From positions 124,001 through 188,000 of the forward strand of contig NZ_VEGI01000001.1 in assembly GCF_007679325.1 (NCBI RefSeq): a stretch of 64,000 nucleotides of DNA, written 5' to 3'. The notes beneath the pieces were generated by a model. It was not told where the DNA came from and did no database searches. It worked only from the letters and a program-made list of their open reading frames with translations. The stretch is from Arthrobacter sp. U41 (GTDB taxonomy: Bacteria > Actinomycetota > Actinomycetes > Actinomycetales > Micrococcaceae). Made by a program: the position numbers and the translations under genes. This document shows positions 26,116-35,022 of the stretch, one piece after another (positions within the stretch are counted from its first letter, which is position 1; the number at the start of each line of letters is the position of its first letter).

Positions 26116-27534
26116 AAAATCTTTGACACAACGGCAGTGAACGGTACGGCGCTGGATCCCCAACGGGTCCAGCGCCGTACCGTTTGGGTGCTGAGCACCG
26201 CGCAGCTCCTCAGCGGAATAGGCAGCGGTGCCAGCCTGTCCGTCGGCTCCCTGCTGGCCGTCCAGCTCTCCGGCTCCAACGCCTGGGCCGGGTCGGTCAC
26301 CACGATCATGACCCTCGGCGCCGCTGCGGCCGCCCTGCCCCTCGCCGGGCTGGCCGGCCGGCGCGGCCGGCGCGCCTCCCTTATCACGGGCCTGCTGGCC
26401 GCCATGGCCGGATCCCTGCTGGTGATCGTGTCCACGGTGACGGGGAACTTCCCGGTGCTGCTGCTGGCCGCGGCCCTGCTGGGCCTCGGCACGGCCGCCA
26501 ACCTGCAGGCCCGCTTCGCCGCCGTCGACCTCGCCGATGCGGAACACCGCGGCCGCTCCCTGGCGATCGTCGTGTGGGCCGTGACCATCGGCGCCGTCGC
26601 CGGTCCCAACCTCATCCGTCCCGGCGCCCTCGTGGGAGAGTCCCTGGGCCTGCCCGCCCTAGCCGGGCCCTTTGTTTTCTCCGCGGCAGGTCTTGCCCTG
26701 GCCGCGATGCTGCTGTTCATCGGCCTGCGGCCGGATCCGCTGCTGCTGGCAGCCCGGCTCCGTTCCGGCGGGCCGGCGGCGTCCGCGAGCAACACCGGCA
26801 GTGCCGTTAGCGCTGCCGGTGGCACCAGCGTTGCCGGTGGCACCAGCGTTGCCGGCGGCACCAGCAGGGACCGACGGCGGCACGGCCTCCGCCACGGCCT
26901 GCGTGCCATCCAGGCCTCGCCGCGGGCGGGGCTGGCGCTCCTGGCAGTGATTGCCGCCCACGGGTGCATGGCCGCCGTGATGTCGATGACGCCCCTGCAC
27001 CTGCAATTGCTGACCGAGGGCCCGCTGGGCGACATGCCGTCCGGCCACGCCCACGCCGCCAGCACCGACGTCCTGGTCCTGATCGGGTTCACCATCTCGC
27101 TGCACATCGCAGGGATGTACGCGCTCTCGCCGGTGATGGGCTGGTTGACGGACAAAACCGGCCGGCTCCCCATTATCCTGCTGGGACACGGCCTGATCCT
27201 GCTTTCGGTCCTGGTGGCCGGATTCGGCCAGGCCGAGCCTGCCTTGGTCACCATCGGGCTGGTGCTGCTGGGCCTGGGCTGGTCCGCGGCCACGATTGCC
27301 GGTTCCACCCTGCTGGCCGAAAGCGTCGGCGCGGACGACCGCGTCCTCGTGCAGGGCGTCTCCGACACCCTGATGGGGGTCGCGGGGGCGGTGGGGGCAG
27401 GCTTCTCCGGACTCGTGATGAGCGGCGTCGGCTACCAGGGCCTCAACATCGCCGCTGCCGCCGTCGCCCTGGCGGTCTTCGCGGTCGCCCTGCGCGCGGC
27501 CGCCCTGGACCGCCGGCTGCAACCATCGGCCTGA
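26113..27534 (+). CDS. MFS transporter
   Basis: A 473-aa major facilitator protein with about 12 hydrophobic helices, probably a drug or metabolite exporter. The motif-A-like loop between helices 2 and 3 reads LAGLAGRRGRRASLITG. A second such loop, MGWLTDKTGRLPIILLG, appears in the C-terminal half. The long central loop (about residues 215-265) is low complexity, with three VAGGTS-type repeats, then Arg/His-rich. The substrate is unknown. GTG 26113 is 6 nt after a TAAGCT box, so the mRNA is probably leaderless, and the start lies within a perfect palindrome. Confidence 0.85.
   Translation: MKIFDTTAVNGTALDPQRVQRRTVWVLSTAQLLSGIGSGASLSVGSLLAVQLSGSNAWAGSVTTIMTLGAAAAALPLAGLAGRRGRRASLITGLLAAMAGSLLVIVSTVTGNFPVLLLAAALLGLGTAANLQARFAAVDLADAEHRGRSLAIVVWAVTIGAVAGPNLIRPGALVGESLGLPALAGPFVFSAAGLALAAMLLFIGLRPDPLLLAARLRSGGPAASASNTGSAVSAAGGTSVAGGTSVAGGTSRDRRRHGLRHGLRAIQASPRAGLALLAVIAAHGCMAAVMSMTPLHLQLLTEGPLGDMPSGHAHAASTDVLVLIGFTISLHIAGMYALSPVMGWLTDKTGRLPIILLGHGLILLSVLVAGFGQAEPALVTIGLVLLGLGWSAATIAGSTLLAESVGADDRVLVQGVSDTLMGVAGAVGAGFSGLVMSGVGYQGLNIAAAAVALAVFAVALRAAALDRRLQPSA
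26812..26865 (+). repeat. Three 18-bp tandem repeats in the MFS central loop
   Basis: Copies of GTTGCCGGTGGCACCAGC lie at 26812-26829, 26830-26847 and 26848-26865 with one or two differences. They encode the (V/A)AGGTS repeats between the two six-helix halves. The period keeps frame, so copy number can vary without breaking the gene. Confidence 0.8.
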
Positions 27535-27581
27535 CAGCAGCAGCGTAGCGGCCGGCGCGCAGGCCTGGACCGGGCCGGGAC

Positions 27582-29042
27582 CTAGGCCCTGACGGAGCGG
27601 GTCAGGCCGAGGAGCCGGGCAAAGATACCCTCGCCGTCGTCCGCAATGCCGTCATGATGGAAGTCCGCCGACTCCCAGACCTGCAGGCCGCGGACGGCCG
27701 CGGCCGTCTCCAGCGAGAGCTCGCGGTCCACATAGATGTCATCGCTATACACAGCCGCGGCCACCGGCACGGTGTTGCGTGCCAGCCGGGCGGGATCGTA
27801 CAACGGCGGCCAGTCGGCCTTTTCGGCGAGCAGCCCGGCGACGTTCCGCAGCGGCCGGAGGGCGGGATCCTGTTCGAAATACCAGGGGTAGACCATCTCA
27901 CCGGTGAGCAGCGGTTCGGGGGCCTCCGGGGAGAACTCCGGGAAATCCTGCAGGACCCGCCACGCGGCCCAGTCGGTGGACTCACCCTGGCCGTAGATCG
28001 ACTCGTGCATCAGCGCATACAGCGGGTTTGCCGAGCGTGACACCAGGCCCCGGACCTGGTCCAGGAAGGTGTCCGAGAGCCGGTCGCCGGCGGGTGTACC
28101 GACGAAGGCATCCTCCAGCAGGTGGTGCAGGGCATCCACCCGGGTGTTGCCGCCCAGGAAGGACCCCACCATCTGGAAGCGCTCCACGGTGAGCCGTTCG
28201 CCGTCGGGCAGGAATTCCTCCGTGTCGCGAAGGTGCCGGGCAATCCGGGTGACCGCCGCCCGGTCCTCGGGGTAGCGGCCGAAGTATTCCTCGTTGCGCG
28301 CCGCCACCCGCTGGAAGGTGGCCCGGTAAACCCGGTCCGCCGGCCCGGTGAGCGGGCCGAGTCCGCCGGTGATCAGGACTTCACGCAGGCCTTCCGGGGC
28401 GAACGAGAGGTAGCTGAGGGCGCAGAAGCCGCCGTAGCTCTGGCCGTAGATGGTCCAGGGCCCGGATCCCAGCGCCAGCCGGATGGCTTCGGCGTCGGCG
28501 ACGATCGAATCCGCCCGGAAGCGGGCCAGGTAGTCCGCCTGGTCGGCGTCGTTCCCCCGCAGCGGGAGTGTCTTGCGGTCGATTGCGGAGGACAGGCCGG
28601 TGCCGCGCTGGTCCAGCATCAGAATGCGGAAGTCCTTTGCGGCGGCCTTGCTCCAGCCGCCGAGGGCCGGGAAGCGGTTGCCGCGTCCGCCCGGGCCGCC
28701 CTGCAAGTAGAGCAGCCACGGAAGCTGCGCGGCCTCTTCCTCGCTGTGGTCCGTGGAGACGTATTCGCGGGCAAAGACCGTGATGGTCTCACCCGCCGCC
28801 GCGTCCTCCCCGAAGTGGTCCAGCGGGACTTCGAAGTAGTGCTCCGCGGTGCGCATTCCGCGGTACTCGTGCCGCGCCTTGATGGTGTGCGGAACGGGCG
28901 GCCGCGCTGCCTCCAGCAGGTCCGCCGCGCCGGAGCCGGTCAGCGGCAGGTCTGCACGGCGACCGTCCCCCGCCGACCCCACCGCAAATCGGTCGGCAGA
29001 CCGGGCAACGGCAGACCGGGAAGGGAGAAGGTGGTCAGCCAC
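27582..29042 (-). CDS. Proline iminopeptidase-like alpha/beta hydrolase (S33)
   Basis: An S33-family alpha/beta hydrolase related to prolyl aminopeptidase. The motifs are LYLQGGPGGRGNRFP (oxyanion region), MLDQRGTGLSS, and the nucleophile elbow IYGQSYGGFCALS. A likely catalytic Asp is in VYSDDIYVDRE and the His in DFHHDGIADDG near the C-terminus. The start is uncertain. GTG 29040-29042 overlaps the upstream GNAT stop and gives 486 aa, but family homology begins only at HTIKARHEYRG, about 50 residues in; GTG 28982 is an alternative. The overlap suggests translation coupled to the GNAT gene. Confidence 0.85.
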   Translation of the reverse strand: MADHLLPSRSAVARSADRFAVGSAGDGRRADLPLTGSGAADLLEAARPPVPHTIKARHEYRGMRTAEHYFEVPLDHFGEDAAAGETITVFAREYVSTDHSEEEAAQLPWLLYLQGGPGGRGNRFPALGGWSKAAAKDFRILMLDQRGTGLSSAIDRKTLPLRGNDADQADYLARFRADSIVADAEAIRLALGSGPWTIYGQSYGGFCALSYLSFAPEGLREVLITGGLGPLTGPADRVYRATFQRVAARNEEYFGRYPEDRAAVTRIARHLRDTEEFLPDGERLTVERFQMVGSFLGGNTRVDALHHLLEDAFVGTPAGDRLSDTFLDQVRGLVSRSANPLYALMHESIYGQGESTDWAAWRVLQDFPEFSPEAPEPLLTGEMVYPWYFEQDPALRPLRNVAGLLAEKADWPPLYDPARLARNTVPVAAAVYSDDIYVDRELSLETAAAVRGLQVWESADFHHDGIADDGEGIFARLLGLTRSVRA

Positions 29043-29532
29043 GGGCCTGGACCTGGCGGGCGCCGAAGGCCTCCAACGCCTCGCCGGTGAGCCGGAACGT
29101 GGACCATTCGTCCATCGGATTGGCACCCAGTTTCTTGTAGAAATTGATGGAGGGCTCGTTCCAGTCCAGGACGCTCCATTCGACGCGCGCGTAGCCGCGC
29201 TCGACGGCGGTCGCCGCCAGGTGCTGCAGCAGCGCTTTGCCGTGGCCTTCGCCGCGGGCCTCGGGACGCACGTAGAGGTCCTCGAGGTAGATGCCGTGAA
29301 CGCCTTCCCAGGTGGAGTAGTTCAGGAACCAGAGGGCGAAGCCCCGGATGTCACCGGCCTCATTTTCCGCCATCGCGGCGAACACCCGAGGGTTCTCGCC
29401 GAACAGGACCTCGGTCAGCATCTCCGGGGTGTTCCGGACAGCGTCCGGTTCTTTCTCGTAGATGGCCAGGTCATGGATCATCTGCAGGATTGCGGGGACA
29501 TCGTTCGCCGTCGCGGGCCGGATTACACTCAT
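29035..29532 (-). CDS. GNAT family N-acetyltransferase (diamine acetyltransferase-like)
   Basis: A 165-aa GNAT resembling spermidine/thialysine acetyltransferases. It opens with IRPATANDVPAILQMIHDLA, has the strand GIYLEDLYVRPEARGEGHG with the acetyl-CoA loop RPEARGEGHGKAL near residues 88-100, and ends with the conserved WNEPSINFYKKLGA. This WN-x4-FY segment is typical of the SSAT group. The substrate is not proven. TAAACT lies 6 nt before the ATG on the minus strand (leaderless). It is upstream of and overlaps the S33 hydrolase gene. Confidence 0.88.
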   Translation of the reverse strand: MSVIRPATANDVPAILQMIHDLAIYEKEPDAVRNTPEMLTEVLFGENPRVFAAMAENEAGDIRGFALWFLNYSTWEGVHGIYLEDLYVRPEARGEGHGKALLQHLAATAVERGYARVEWSVLDWNEPSINFYKKLGANPMDEWSTFRLTGEALEAFGARQVQARG

Positions 29533-29538
29533 TGTCCG

Positions 29539-29544
29539 AGTTTA
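29539..29544 (-). promoter_or_regulatory. Leaderless-type -10 box (TAAACT) of the 29532 gene
   Basis: The minus strand has TAAACT, a 6-nt gap and then ATG (29532-29530), with no ribosome site. Confidence 0.6.
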
Positions 29545-29629
29545 CAAGTTGTTCGGGCCACCACGTGGTCCTGGAGCACCGGGTGTCCCGCTGTATGCGT
29601 TGAGCCGCTGCCGCCGGATCCCGGACATC

Positions 29630-32176
29630 CTAGAGCCGGTTCACGTCCGTCACCCGCACCACCGCGGTGCCGGTCTCGTCCGACGCCGCGAGGTCCACGT
29701 CGGCGGAGATGCCCCAGTCGTGGTTGCCGGCCGGGTCCTCGAAGATCTGCCGGACCTTCCACGTCCCGGTGTCCTCGGTGATGATCAGCAGGCCCGGGCC
29801 GCGGGCGTCCGGGCCGGTGCCGATGTCGTCGTGCTCGTCGAAGTAGTCATCCAGCGCGTCCTCCCAGCGCTCGGCGTCCCAGCCGGACCCGGCATCGAGC
29901 TCGGCCAGGGCAGCGGCGTCCTCGTCCGCGAAGAGCTCCACCCGGCGGAACATCTCGTTGCGGACCATCACGCGGAAGGCGCGGACGTTGGAGGTCAGCG
30001 ACGGCGGCGGGGGCGGGGGAGCGTCGTGCGGCGTCGGCGCCTTGCCAGACGTAAGCTCCTCCCACTCGTCCAGCAGGCTGGAGTCGACCTGTCGGACCAG
30101 TTCGCCGAGCCACGCGATGAGGTCTTCGAGGTCTTCGCGGAGGGCGTCCTGCGGAACAGTCTGCCGCAGCGCCTTGAAACCGTCGGCGAGGTAGCGCAGC
30201 ACGATGCCCTCGGAGCGGGCCAGCCCGTAGAACTGGACGAATTCGCCGAAGTTCATCGCGCGCTCGTACATGTCCCGGACCACGGACTTGGGCGCGAGTT
30301 CAAAGTCGCCGATCCACGGTGCGGCCCGGCGGTAGACCTCGAAGGACTCGCCCAGGAGCTCCGCCAGCGGCTGCGGGTAGGTGACCTCCTCCAGCATGGC
30401 CATGCGCTGGTCGTAGTCGATCCCGTCCGCCTTCATCGCGGCGATCGCCTCGCCGCGGGCCTTCTTCTGCTGCGCGGAGAGGATCTGCCGGGGCTTCTCC
30501 AGCGTGGATTCGATCACAGACACCACATCGAGGGCGTACGACGGCGACTCCGGATCCAGCAGGTCCAGGGCTGCGAGGGCGAAGGGGGACAGTGGCTGGT
30601 TCAGGGCGAAGTTGGCCTGCAGATGGACCGTGAGCCGGACCGTGCGGCCGTCGGTGCCCTGCTCCTGCAGCGGGATGCGCTCCACGACGCCCGCGGCCAG
30701 CAATTCGCGGTAGATTCCGAGGGCCTTCTTCATCAGCTGCAGCTGGGAGGAGCGGGACTCATGGTTTTCGGTGAGCAGCCGCCGCGCGGCCTTGAACGGG
30801 TCGCCCGGCCGTTCCATCAGGTTCATCAGCATCGCGTGGGTCACGGTGAAGCTTGACGTCAGCGGGTCCGGAGCGGATTCCACCAGGCGCTGATACGTCG
30901 GTTCTCCCCAGGACACGAAACCCTCCGGCGGCTTCTTCTTGACCACCTGGCGGAGCTTTTTCTGGTCGTCGCCGAACTTGGCGGTGGCTTTGGCCATCGC
31001 CTTGACGTTCTCTGTGACGTGCTCCGGGGCCTGCACCACGACCGTGCCGGCGGTGTCGTAGCCGGCCCGCCCGGCGCGGCCGGCGATCTGGTGGAATTCC
31101 CGGGAGTTCAGCAGCCGCGTGCGGACGCCGTCGTACTTGCTCAGTGCGGTGAGCAGCACGGTGCGGATGGGAACGTTGATGCCCACGCCGAGCGTGTCGG
31201 TCCCGCAAATGACCTTGAGCAGTCCGGCCTGGGCCAGCTGTTCCACCAGGCGGCGGTATTTGGGCAGCATGCCGGCGTGGTGGACGCCGATGCCGTGCCG
31301 GACCAGCCGGTTGAGGGTCTTGCCGAACCCGGCGGCGAAACGGAAACCGGCGATCAACTCTGCGATCTTGTCCTTCTCCTCGCGGGTGCAGACGTTGATG
31401 CTCATCAGGTTCTGGGCCCGGTCGATCGCCTCCACCTGGCTGAAGTGCACCACGTAGACAGGGACCTGCTTTGTCGCCAGCAGTTCCTCGAGGGTCTCGT
31501 GCACCGGGGTCTGCTCGTAGTAGTAGTGCAGCGGGATGGGCCGCTCTGCCGAACTGACGGTTGTCGTCGGGCGGCCGGTCAGTTCGGTGATGCCGGCTTC
31601 GAAGCGGCTGACGTCGCCCAGCGTTGCGGACATCAGCAGGAATTGCGCCTGGGGGAGTTCCAGCAGCGGCACCTGCCACGCCCAGCCGCGCTGCGGGTCG
31701 GAGTAGAAGTGGAATTCGTCCATGATGACGGCGCCGAGATCGGCGGCAGCGCCTTCGCGGAGGGCGATGTTGGCCAGGATTTCCGCGGTGCAGCAGATGA
31801 TCGGAGCGTCCTGGTTGACGCCGGAGTCGCCGGTGATCATTCCCACGTTCTCGGCGCCGAAGATCTCGCACAGGGCGAAGAACTTCTCCGAGACGAGGGC
31901 CTTGATCGGTGCGGTGTAGTAGCTGCGCTGGCCGCGGGCCATGGCCTGGAAGTGGGCGGCGATGGCAACGAGTGATTTCCCGGAGCCGGTGGGGGTCGCC
32001 AGGATGACGTTGGCGCCGGCCGCGAGCTCCATAATGGCCTCGTCCTGGGCGGTGTACAGGGCCAGCCCGCGGGTTTCCGTCCACTCGACGAAGCGGGTGT
32101 AGAGCTCGTCCGGGTCGAGGCCGGTCCGGCCTGGGACTCGCGCGGCCGGGGCGGGGAGCTGATCAACAAGTTTCAT
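29630..32176 (-). CDS. DExH-box RNA helicase with DUF3516-type C-terminus
   Basis: An 848-aa superfamily 2 helicase of the Ski2-like group common in actinobacteria. The motifs are ATPTGSGKS (Walker A, near residue 60), VIMDEFHFYSD (motif II, DEFH), LLMSATLGD (III), VHHAGMLPKYR (IV region), GTDTLGVGINVPIRTVL (V) and FHQIAGRAGRAGYD (VI). The C-terminal half from about residue 420 is the DUF3516-like region. Near residue 730 is a Pro-rich linker (PPPPPPS), followed by an acidic segment and a final beta-rich part with EDTGTWKVRQIFEDP. The role is probably RNA metabolism; targets are unknown. ATG 32176 lies 7 nt after TAAGCT on the minus strand. Confidence 0.9.
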   Translation of the reverse strand: MKLVDQLPAPAARVPGRTGLDPDELYTRFVEWTETRGLALYTAQDEAIMELAAGANVILATPTGSGKSLVAIAAHFQAMARGQRSYYTAPIKALVSEKFFALCEIFGAENVGMITGDSGVNQDAPIICCTAEILANIALREGAAADLGAVIMDEFHFYSDPQRGWAWQVPLLELPQAQFLLMSATLGDVSRFEAGITELTGRPTTTVSSAERPIPLHYYYEQTPVHETLEELLATKQVPVYVVHFSQVEAIDRAQNLMSINVCTREEKDKIAELIAGFRFAAGFGKTLNRLVRHGIGVHHAGMLPKYRRLVEQLAQAGLLKVICGTDTLGVGINVPIRTVLLTALSKYDGVRTRLLNSREFHQIAGRAGRAGYDTAGTVVVQAPEHVTENVKAMAKATAKFGDDQKKLRQVVKKKPPEGFVSWGEPTYQRLVESAPDPLTSSFTVTHAMLMNLMERPGDPFKAARRLLTENHESRSSQLQLMKKALGIYRELLAAGVVERIPLQEQGTDGRTVRLTVHLQANFALNQPLSPFALAALDLLDPESPSYALDVVSVIESTLEKPRQILSAQQKKARGEAIAAMKADGIDYDQRMAMLEEVTYPQPLAELLGESFEVYRRAAPWIGDFELAPKSVVRDMYERAMNFGEFVQFYGLARSEGIVLRYLADGFKALRQTVPQDALREDLEDLIAWLGELVRQVDSSLLDEWEELTSGKAPTPHDAPPPPPPSLTSNVRAFRVMVRNEMFRRVELFADEDAAALAELDAGSGWDAERWEDALDDYFDEHDDIGTGPDARGPGLLIITEDTGTWKVRQIFEDPAGNHDWGISADVDLAASDETGTAVVRVTDVNRL

Positions 32177-32183
32177 TGCCCCC

Positions 32184-32231
32184 AGCTTAGTGGCCAGCTT
32201 AGTGGCCAGCTTGGCGGCCTGCTTGGTGGCC
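32184..32231 (-). repeat. Four 12-bp tandem repeats carrying duplicate -10 boxes of the helicase gene
   Basis: AGCTTAGTGGCC occurs at 32184-32195 and 32196-32207, with variants at 32208-32219 and 32220-32231. On the minus strand the first two copies each give a TAAGCT -10 hexamer. The nearer one is 7 nt from the ATG at 32176 (leaderless); the second would give a 12-nt longer mRNA. Confidence 0.7.
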
Positions 32232-32372
32232 GGCGCCCGGGCGGCAGCGCCGGGCGGGCTGGGATGAAGCGCCCGGACGGCGCATGCCCCAAGGTCGCGC
32301 CTCCTTGGCCGCCGTCCCGGCCGGGGTTAGGCTTCGGACGTCGCGCCGTTCGCCAACGACCGGAGGAAAGCC

Positions 32373-33152
32373 GTGAAATGGGATCCCGCCAAGTACGTGC
32401 AGTTCGGGGACTACCGGGACAGGCCGTACTTCGACCTGACGGCCCGGGTCCATGCGGACTCTCCCAGGCACGTCGTGGACCTCGGCTGCGGTCCCGGGAA
32501 CCTGACGGCCACCCTTGCCGAGCGGTGGCCCGATGCGAAGGTCACCGGACTGGACTCGTCCGTGGAAATGCTGGCCCAATCAGCGGCCCACGCCGAACGG
32601 CTGCCCAACCTCTCCTTCGCGACGGCGGACATCGCCGGCTGGGTGCCCTCGGGGGACACCGACGTCGTCGTCACCAACGCCGCCCTGCAGTGGGTGCCGG
32701 GCCACCGGGACATGCTGGTGCGCTGGCTCGCCGCGCTCAAGCCCGGGGCCTGGTTCGCGCTGCAGGTGCCCGGCAACTTCAACGCCCCCTCGCACGCCCT
32801 GATGCGCGGGCTGGCGGAGTCGGCGGAATGGCAGGGCCGGCTGGCCGGTGTACTCCGCCACGACGACGTTGTGGGCGAACCCGAGGACTACCTGAACATC
32901 ATGCTCGACGCCGGCTGCGATGCGGACGCGTGGGAGACCACGTACAGCCAGCTCCTCGCCGGGCCCAACCCCGTCCTGGAATGGGTCCGCGGTACCGGGC
33001 TCCGGCCTGTTCTCACCGCGTTGTCCGCCGGGGATGCCCGCGATTTCGAAGCCGAATACTCGGAGCGGCTGGCCGGGGCCTACCCGCCCGGGCCGCACGG
33101 AACCGTGTTCCCGTTCCGGCGGATCTTCGCTGTGGCCCGCAAGCGGGAATGA
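32373..33152 (+). CDS. tam: Trans-aconitate 2-methyltransferase
   Basis: A 259-aa SAM-dependent methyltransferase that matches Tam over its full length. The N-terminal WDPAKYVQFGDYRDRPYFDL is the family opening, followed by SAM motif I VVDLGCGPGNLTATL near residue 34. TGLDSSVEML and VVTNAALQWVPGH are further binding segments, and VRGTGLRPVL is the Tam-specific region. It methylates trans-aconitate, which inhibits aconitase. GTG 32373 has GGAGGAAA upstream, and TAGGCT (32328-32333) is a plausible -10. It is divergent from the helicase. Confidence 0.9.
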   Translation: MKWDPAKYVQFGDYRDRPYFDLTARVHADSPRHVVDLGCGPGNLTATLAERWPDAKVTGLDSSVEMLAQSAAHAERLPNLSFATADIAGWVPSGDTDVVVTNAALQWVPGHRDMLVRWLAALKPGAWFALQVPGNFNAPSHALMRGLAESAEWQGRLAGVLRHDDVVGEPEDYLNIMLDAGCDADAWETTYSQLLAGPNPVLEWVRGTGLRPVLTALSAGDARDFEAEYSERLAGAYPPGPHGTVFPFRRIFAVARKRE

Positions 33153-33294
33153 CCTCCGGCCCCGGCCTGGTCACGGGGACGGCCGCGGCGTGACAACCGG
33201 GCACTGTGTGATCGTGCTTACAATGACCGGGCAGCGTGGGGGCGGCTGCATTGGCGAAGCTGGATCCGTGCCCTGACCTAGTGATGGAGGTTCG

Positions 33295-35022
33295 GTGCTT
33301 ATTGGCCTGTTGGGCCGGCTGCTGGCCGCCCACAAAGGAACCGTGCTGGCGATCGTTCTCCTGCAGCTGGTACAGACCACCGCCACCCTCCTCCTCCCCA
33401 CCCTGAACGCGGCCATCATCGATGACGGCGTCGTCGGCGGGCAGGTCCCGGCGATCGTGCACCTGGGTTCCTGGATGGCCGGGATCGCCCTGGTGCAGGT
33501 CATTGCCGCCATCGCTGCCGGCTATCTGGGCGCGGTTACTGCCATGGAACTGGGCCGGCAACTGCGCGAGGAGCTGTTCGCCAAGGTGCAGTCCATGTCG
33601 TCCCAGGAAGTCGGCGCTTTCGGCGCGGCCAGCCTCGTCACGAGGGCTACCAACGACGTCGCGCAGATCCAGAACCTGGTAGTCCTCGTGTTCACGATGC
33701 TGGTCGCCGCGCCCGCCATCTTTGTCGGGGGCATTCTGCTGGCCATCCACCAGGACGTCGTCCTGTCCGGCATCGTGATCGCGGTGATTCCGGTCCTTGC
33801 GGTCATTATGGTCCTGATCGTCCGCCGCCTCGTACCGCTCTACCGGCAGGGCCAGGACCTCATCGACCGGGTCAGCCGGATGCTGCGCGAGCAGATCATC
33901 GGCGCCAACGTCATCCGCGGCTTTGTGCGCCAGGGACACGAAATCCGGCGCTTCGATGTGGTCAACAAGGACCTGACGCAGAACAACCTGCGGTCCGCGC
34001 TGCTGGTCGCCGGAATGATGCCGCTGATCATGCTCGTGGTGAATCTGTCCTCCGTCGCTGTCGTCTGGTTCGGCGGGCACCGGATCCAGTCCGGCGAAAT
34101 GCGGCTTGGCGCACTGACAGCATTTATCGCCTACATCCTGCAGATCCTCATCGCGATCATGATGGCGATGTACGTCTTTATGACGGCCCCGCGCGCGGCC
34201 GCCTGCGCCGAACGGATCCAGGCGGTCCTCGACACCGCGCCGGCGATCACGGACGGCCCGGGCAGCGACGCACCCAAGGGCAACACCGTGGAATTCCGGA
34301 ACGTCTCCTTCGCTTATCCCGGGGCCGAGGCCCCGGTCCTCGACGGTGTCAGCTTCACCGCCGCTCCGGGGACCGTGACGGCTGTTATCGGCGCCACCGG
34401 GAGCGGCAAAACAACGCTGCTGAATCTGGTGCCCCGGTTCCTGGCCGCCACCGGTGGGCACATCAGCATCGGAGGATGCGATGTCCGGAGCCTGACCCTG
34501 GAGACGTTGCGGAGCCTGATCGCCGTCGTGCCCCAGCATTCGTATCTGTTCTCCGGGACGCTTGCCGAGAACCTGCGGATGGCCGCCCCGGGGGCCACCG
34601 ACGAGGATCTCTGGCGTGTGCTGGGCAGCGCGCAGGCCGGGGAATTTGTCCGGAAGCTGCCGCAGGGGCTGGAAGCGCCGGTGAGCCAGGGCGGCACGAA
34701 TTTCTCCGGCGGCCAGCGTCAGCGGCTGTGCATCGCCCGGGCGCTGCTACGTGAGGTTCCGGTGTATTTGTTCGATGACAGCTTCTCGGCGCTGGACTAC
34801 GGCACCGACCACCGGCTCCGCGAGGCGATCGCTCCGCTGCTCCGCACGGCCACCGTTCTGATCGTCGCCGAACGGGTCGCCACGATCGTGGACGCCGGGC
34901 TGATCCTGGTTCTTGAGGACGGCCGGCTGGTGGCGCAGGGGACACACCAGCAGCTGATGGACACGTCACCGAGTTACCGGGAGATCGCCGCTTCCCAGCT
35001 GGTGCTGGAGGAGACCCTGTGA
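33295..35022 (+). CDS. ABC exporter half-transporter with degenerate ATPase site
   Basis: A 575-aa fused membrane and ATPase subunit of a heterodimeric ABC exporter. Six hydrophobic helices span residues about 5-300. The nucleotide-binding domain has the Walker A motif GATGSGKTT near residue 366 and the signature FSGGQRQR. Two catalytic positions are altered: Walker B reads YLFDDSFSALD near 491, with Asp for the catalytic Glu. The switch-loop segment reads VAERVAT near 524, with Glu for His. These changes mark the non-hydrolysing half, as in BmrC/TM287-type pairs. GTG 33295 has GGAGG upstream. Its stop overlaps the next gene's GTG (GTGA). The substrate is unknown; a multidrug or lipid role is possible. 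Confidence 0.9.
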   Translation: MLIGLLGRLLAAHKGTVLAIVLLQLVQTTATLLLPTLNAAIIDDGVVGGQVPAIVHLGSWMAGIALVQVIAAIAAGYLGAVTAMELGRQLREELFAKVQSMSSQEVGAFGAASLVTRATNDVAQIQNLVVLVFTMLVAAPAIFVGGILLAIHQDVVLSGIVIAVIPVLAVIMVLIVRRLVPLYRQGQDLIDRVSRMLREQIIGANVIRGFVRQGHEIRRFDVVNKDLTQNNLRSALLVAGMMPLIMLVVNLSSVAVVWFGGHRIQSGEMRLGALTAFIAYILQILIAIMMAMYVFMTAPRAAACAERIQAVLDTAPAITDGPGSDAPKGNTVEFRNVSFAYPGAEAPVLDGVSFTAAPGTVTAVIGATGSGKTTLLNLVPRFLAATGGHISIGGCDVRSLTLETLRSLIAVVPQHSYLFSGTLAENLRMAAPGATDEDLWRVLGSAQAGEFVRKLPQGLEAPVSQGGTNFSGGQRQRLCIARALLREVPVYLFDDSFSALDYGTDHRLREAIAPLLRTATVLIVAERVATIVDAGLILVLEDGRLVAQGTHQQLMDTSPSYREIAASQLVLEETL

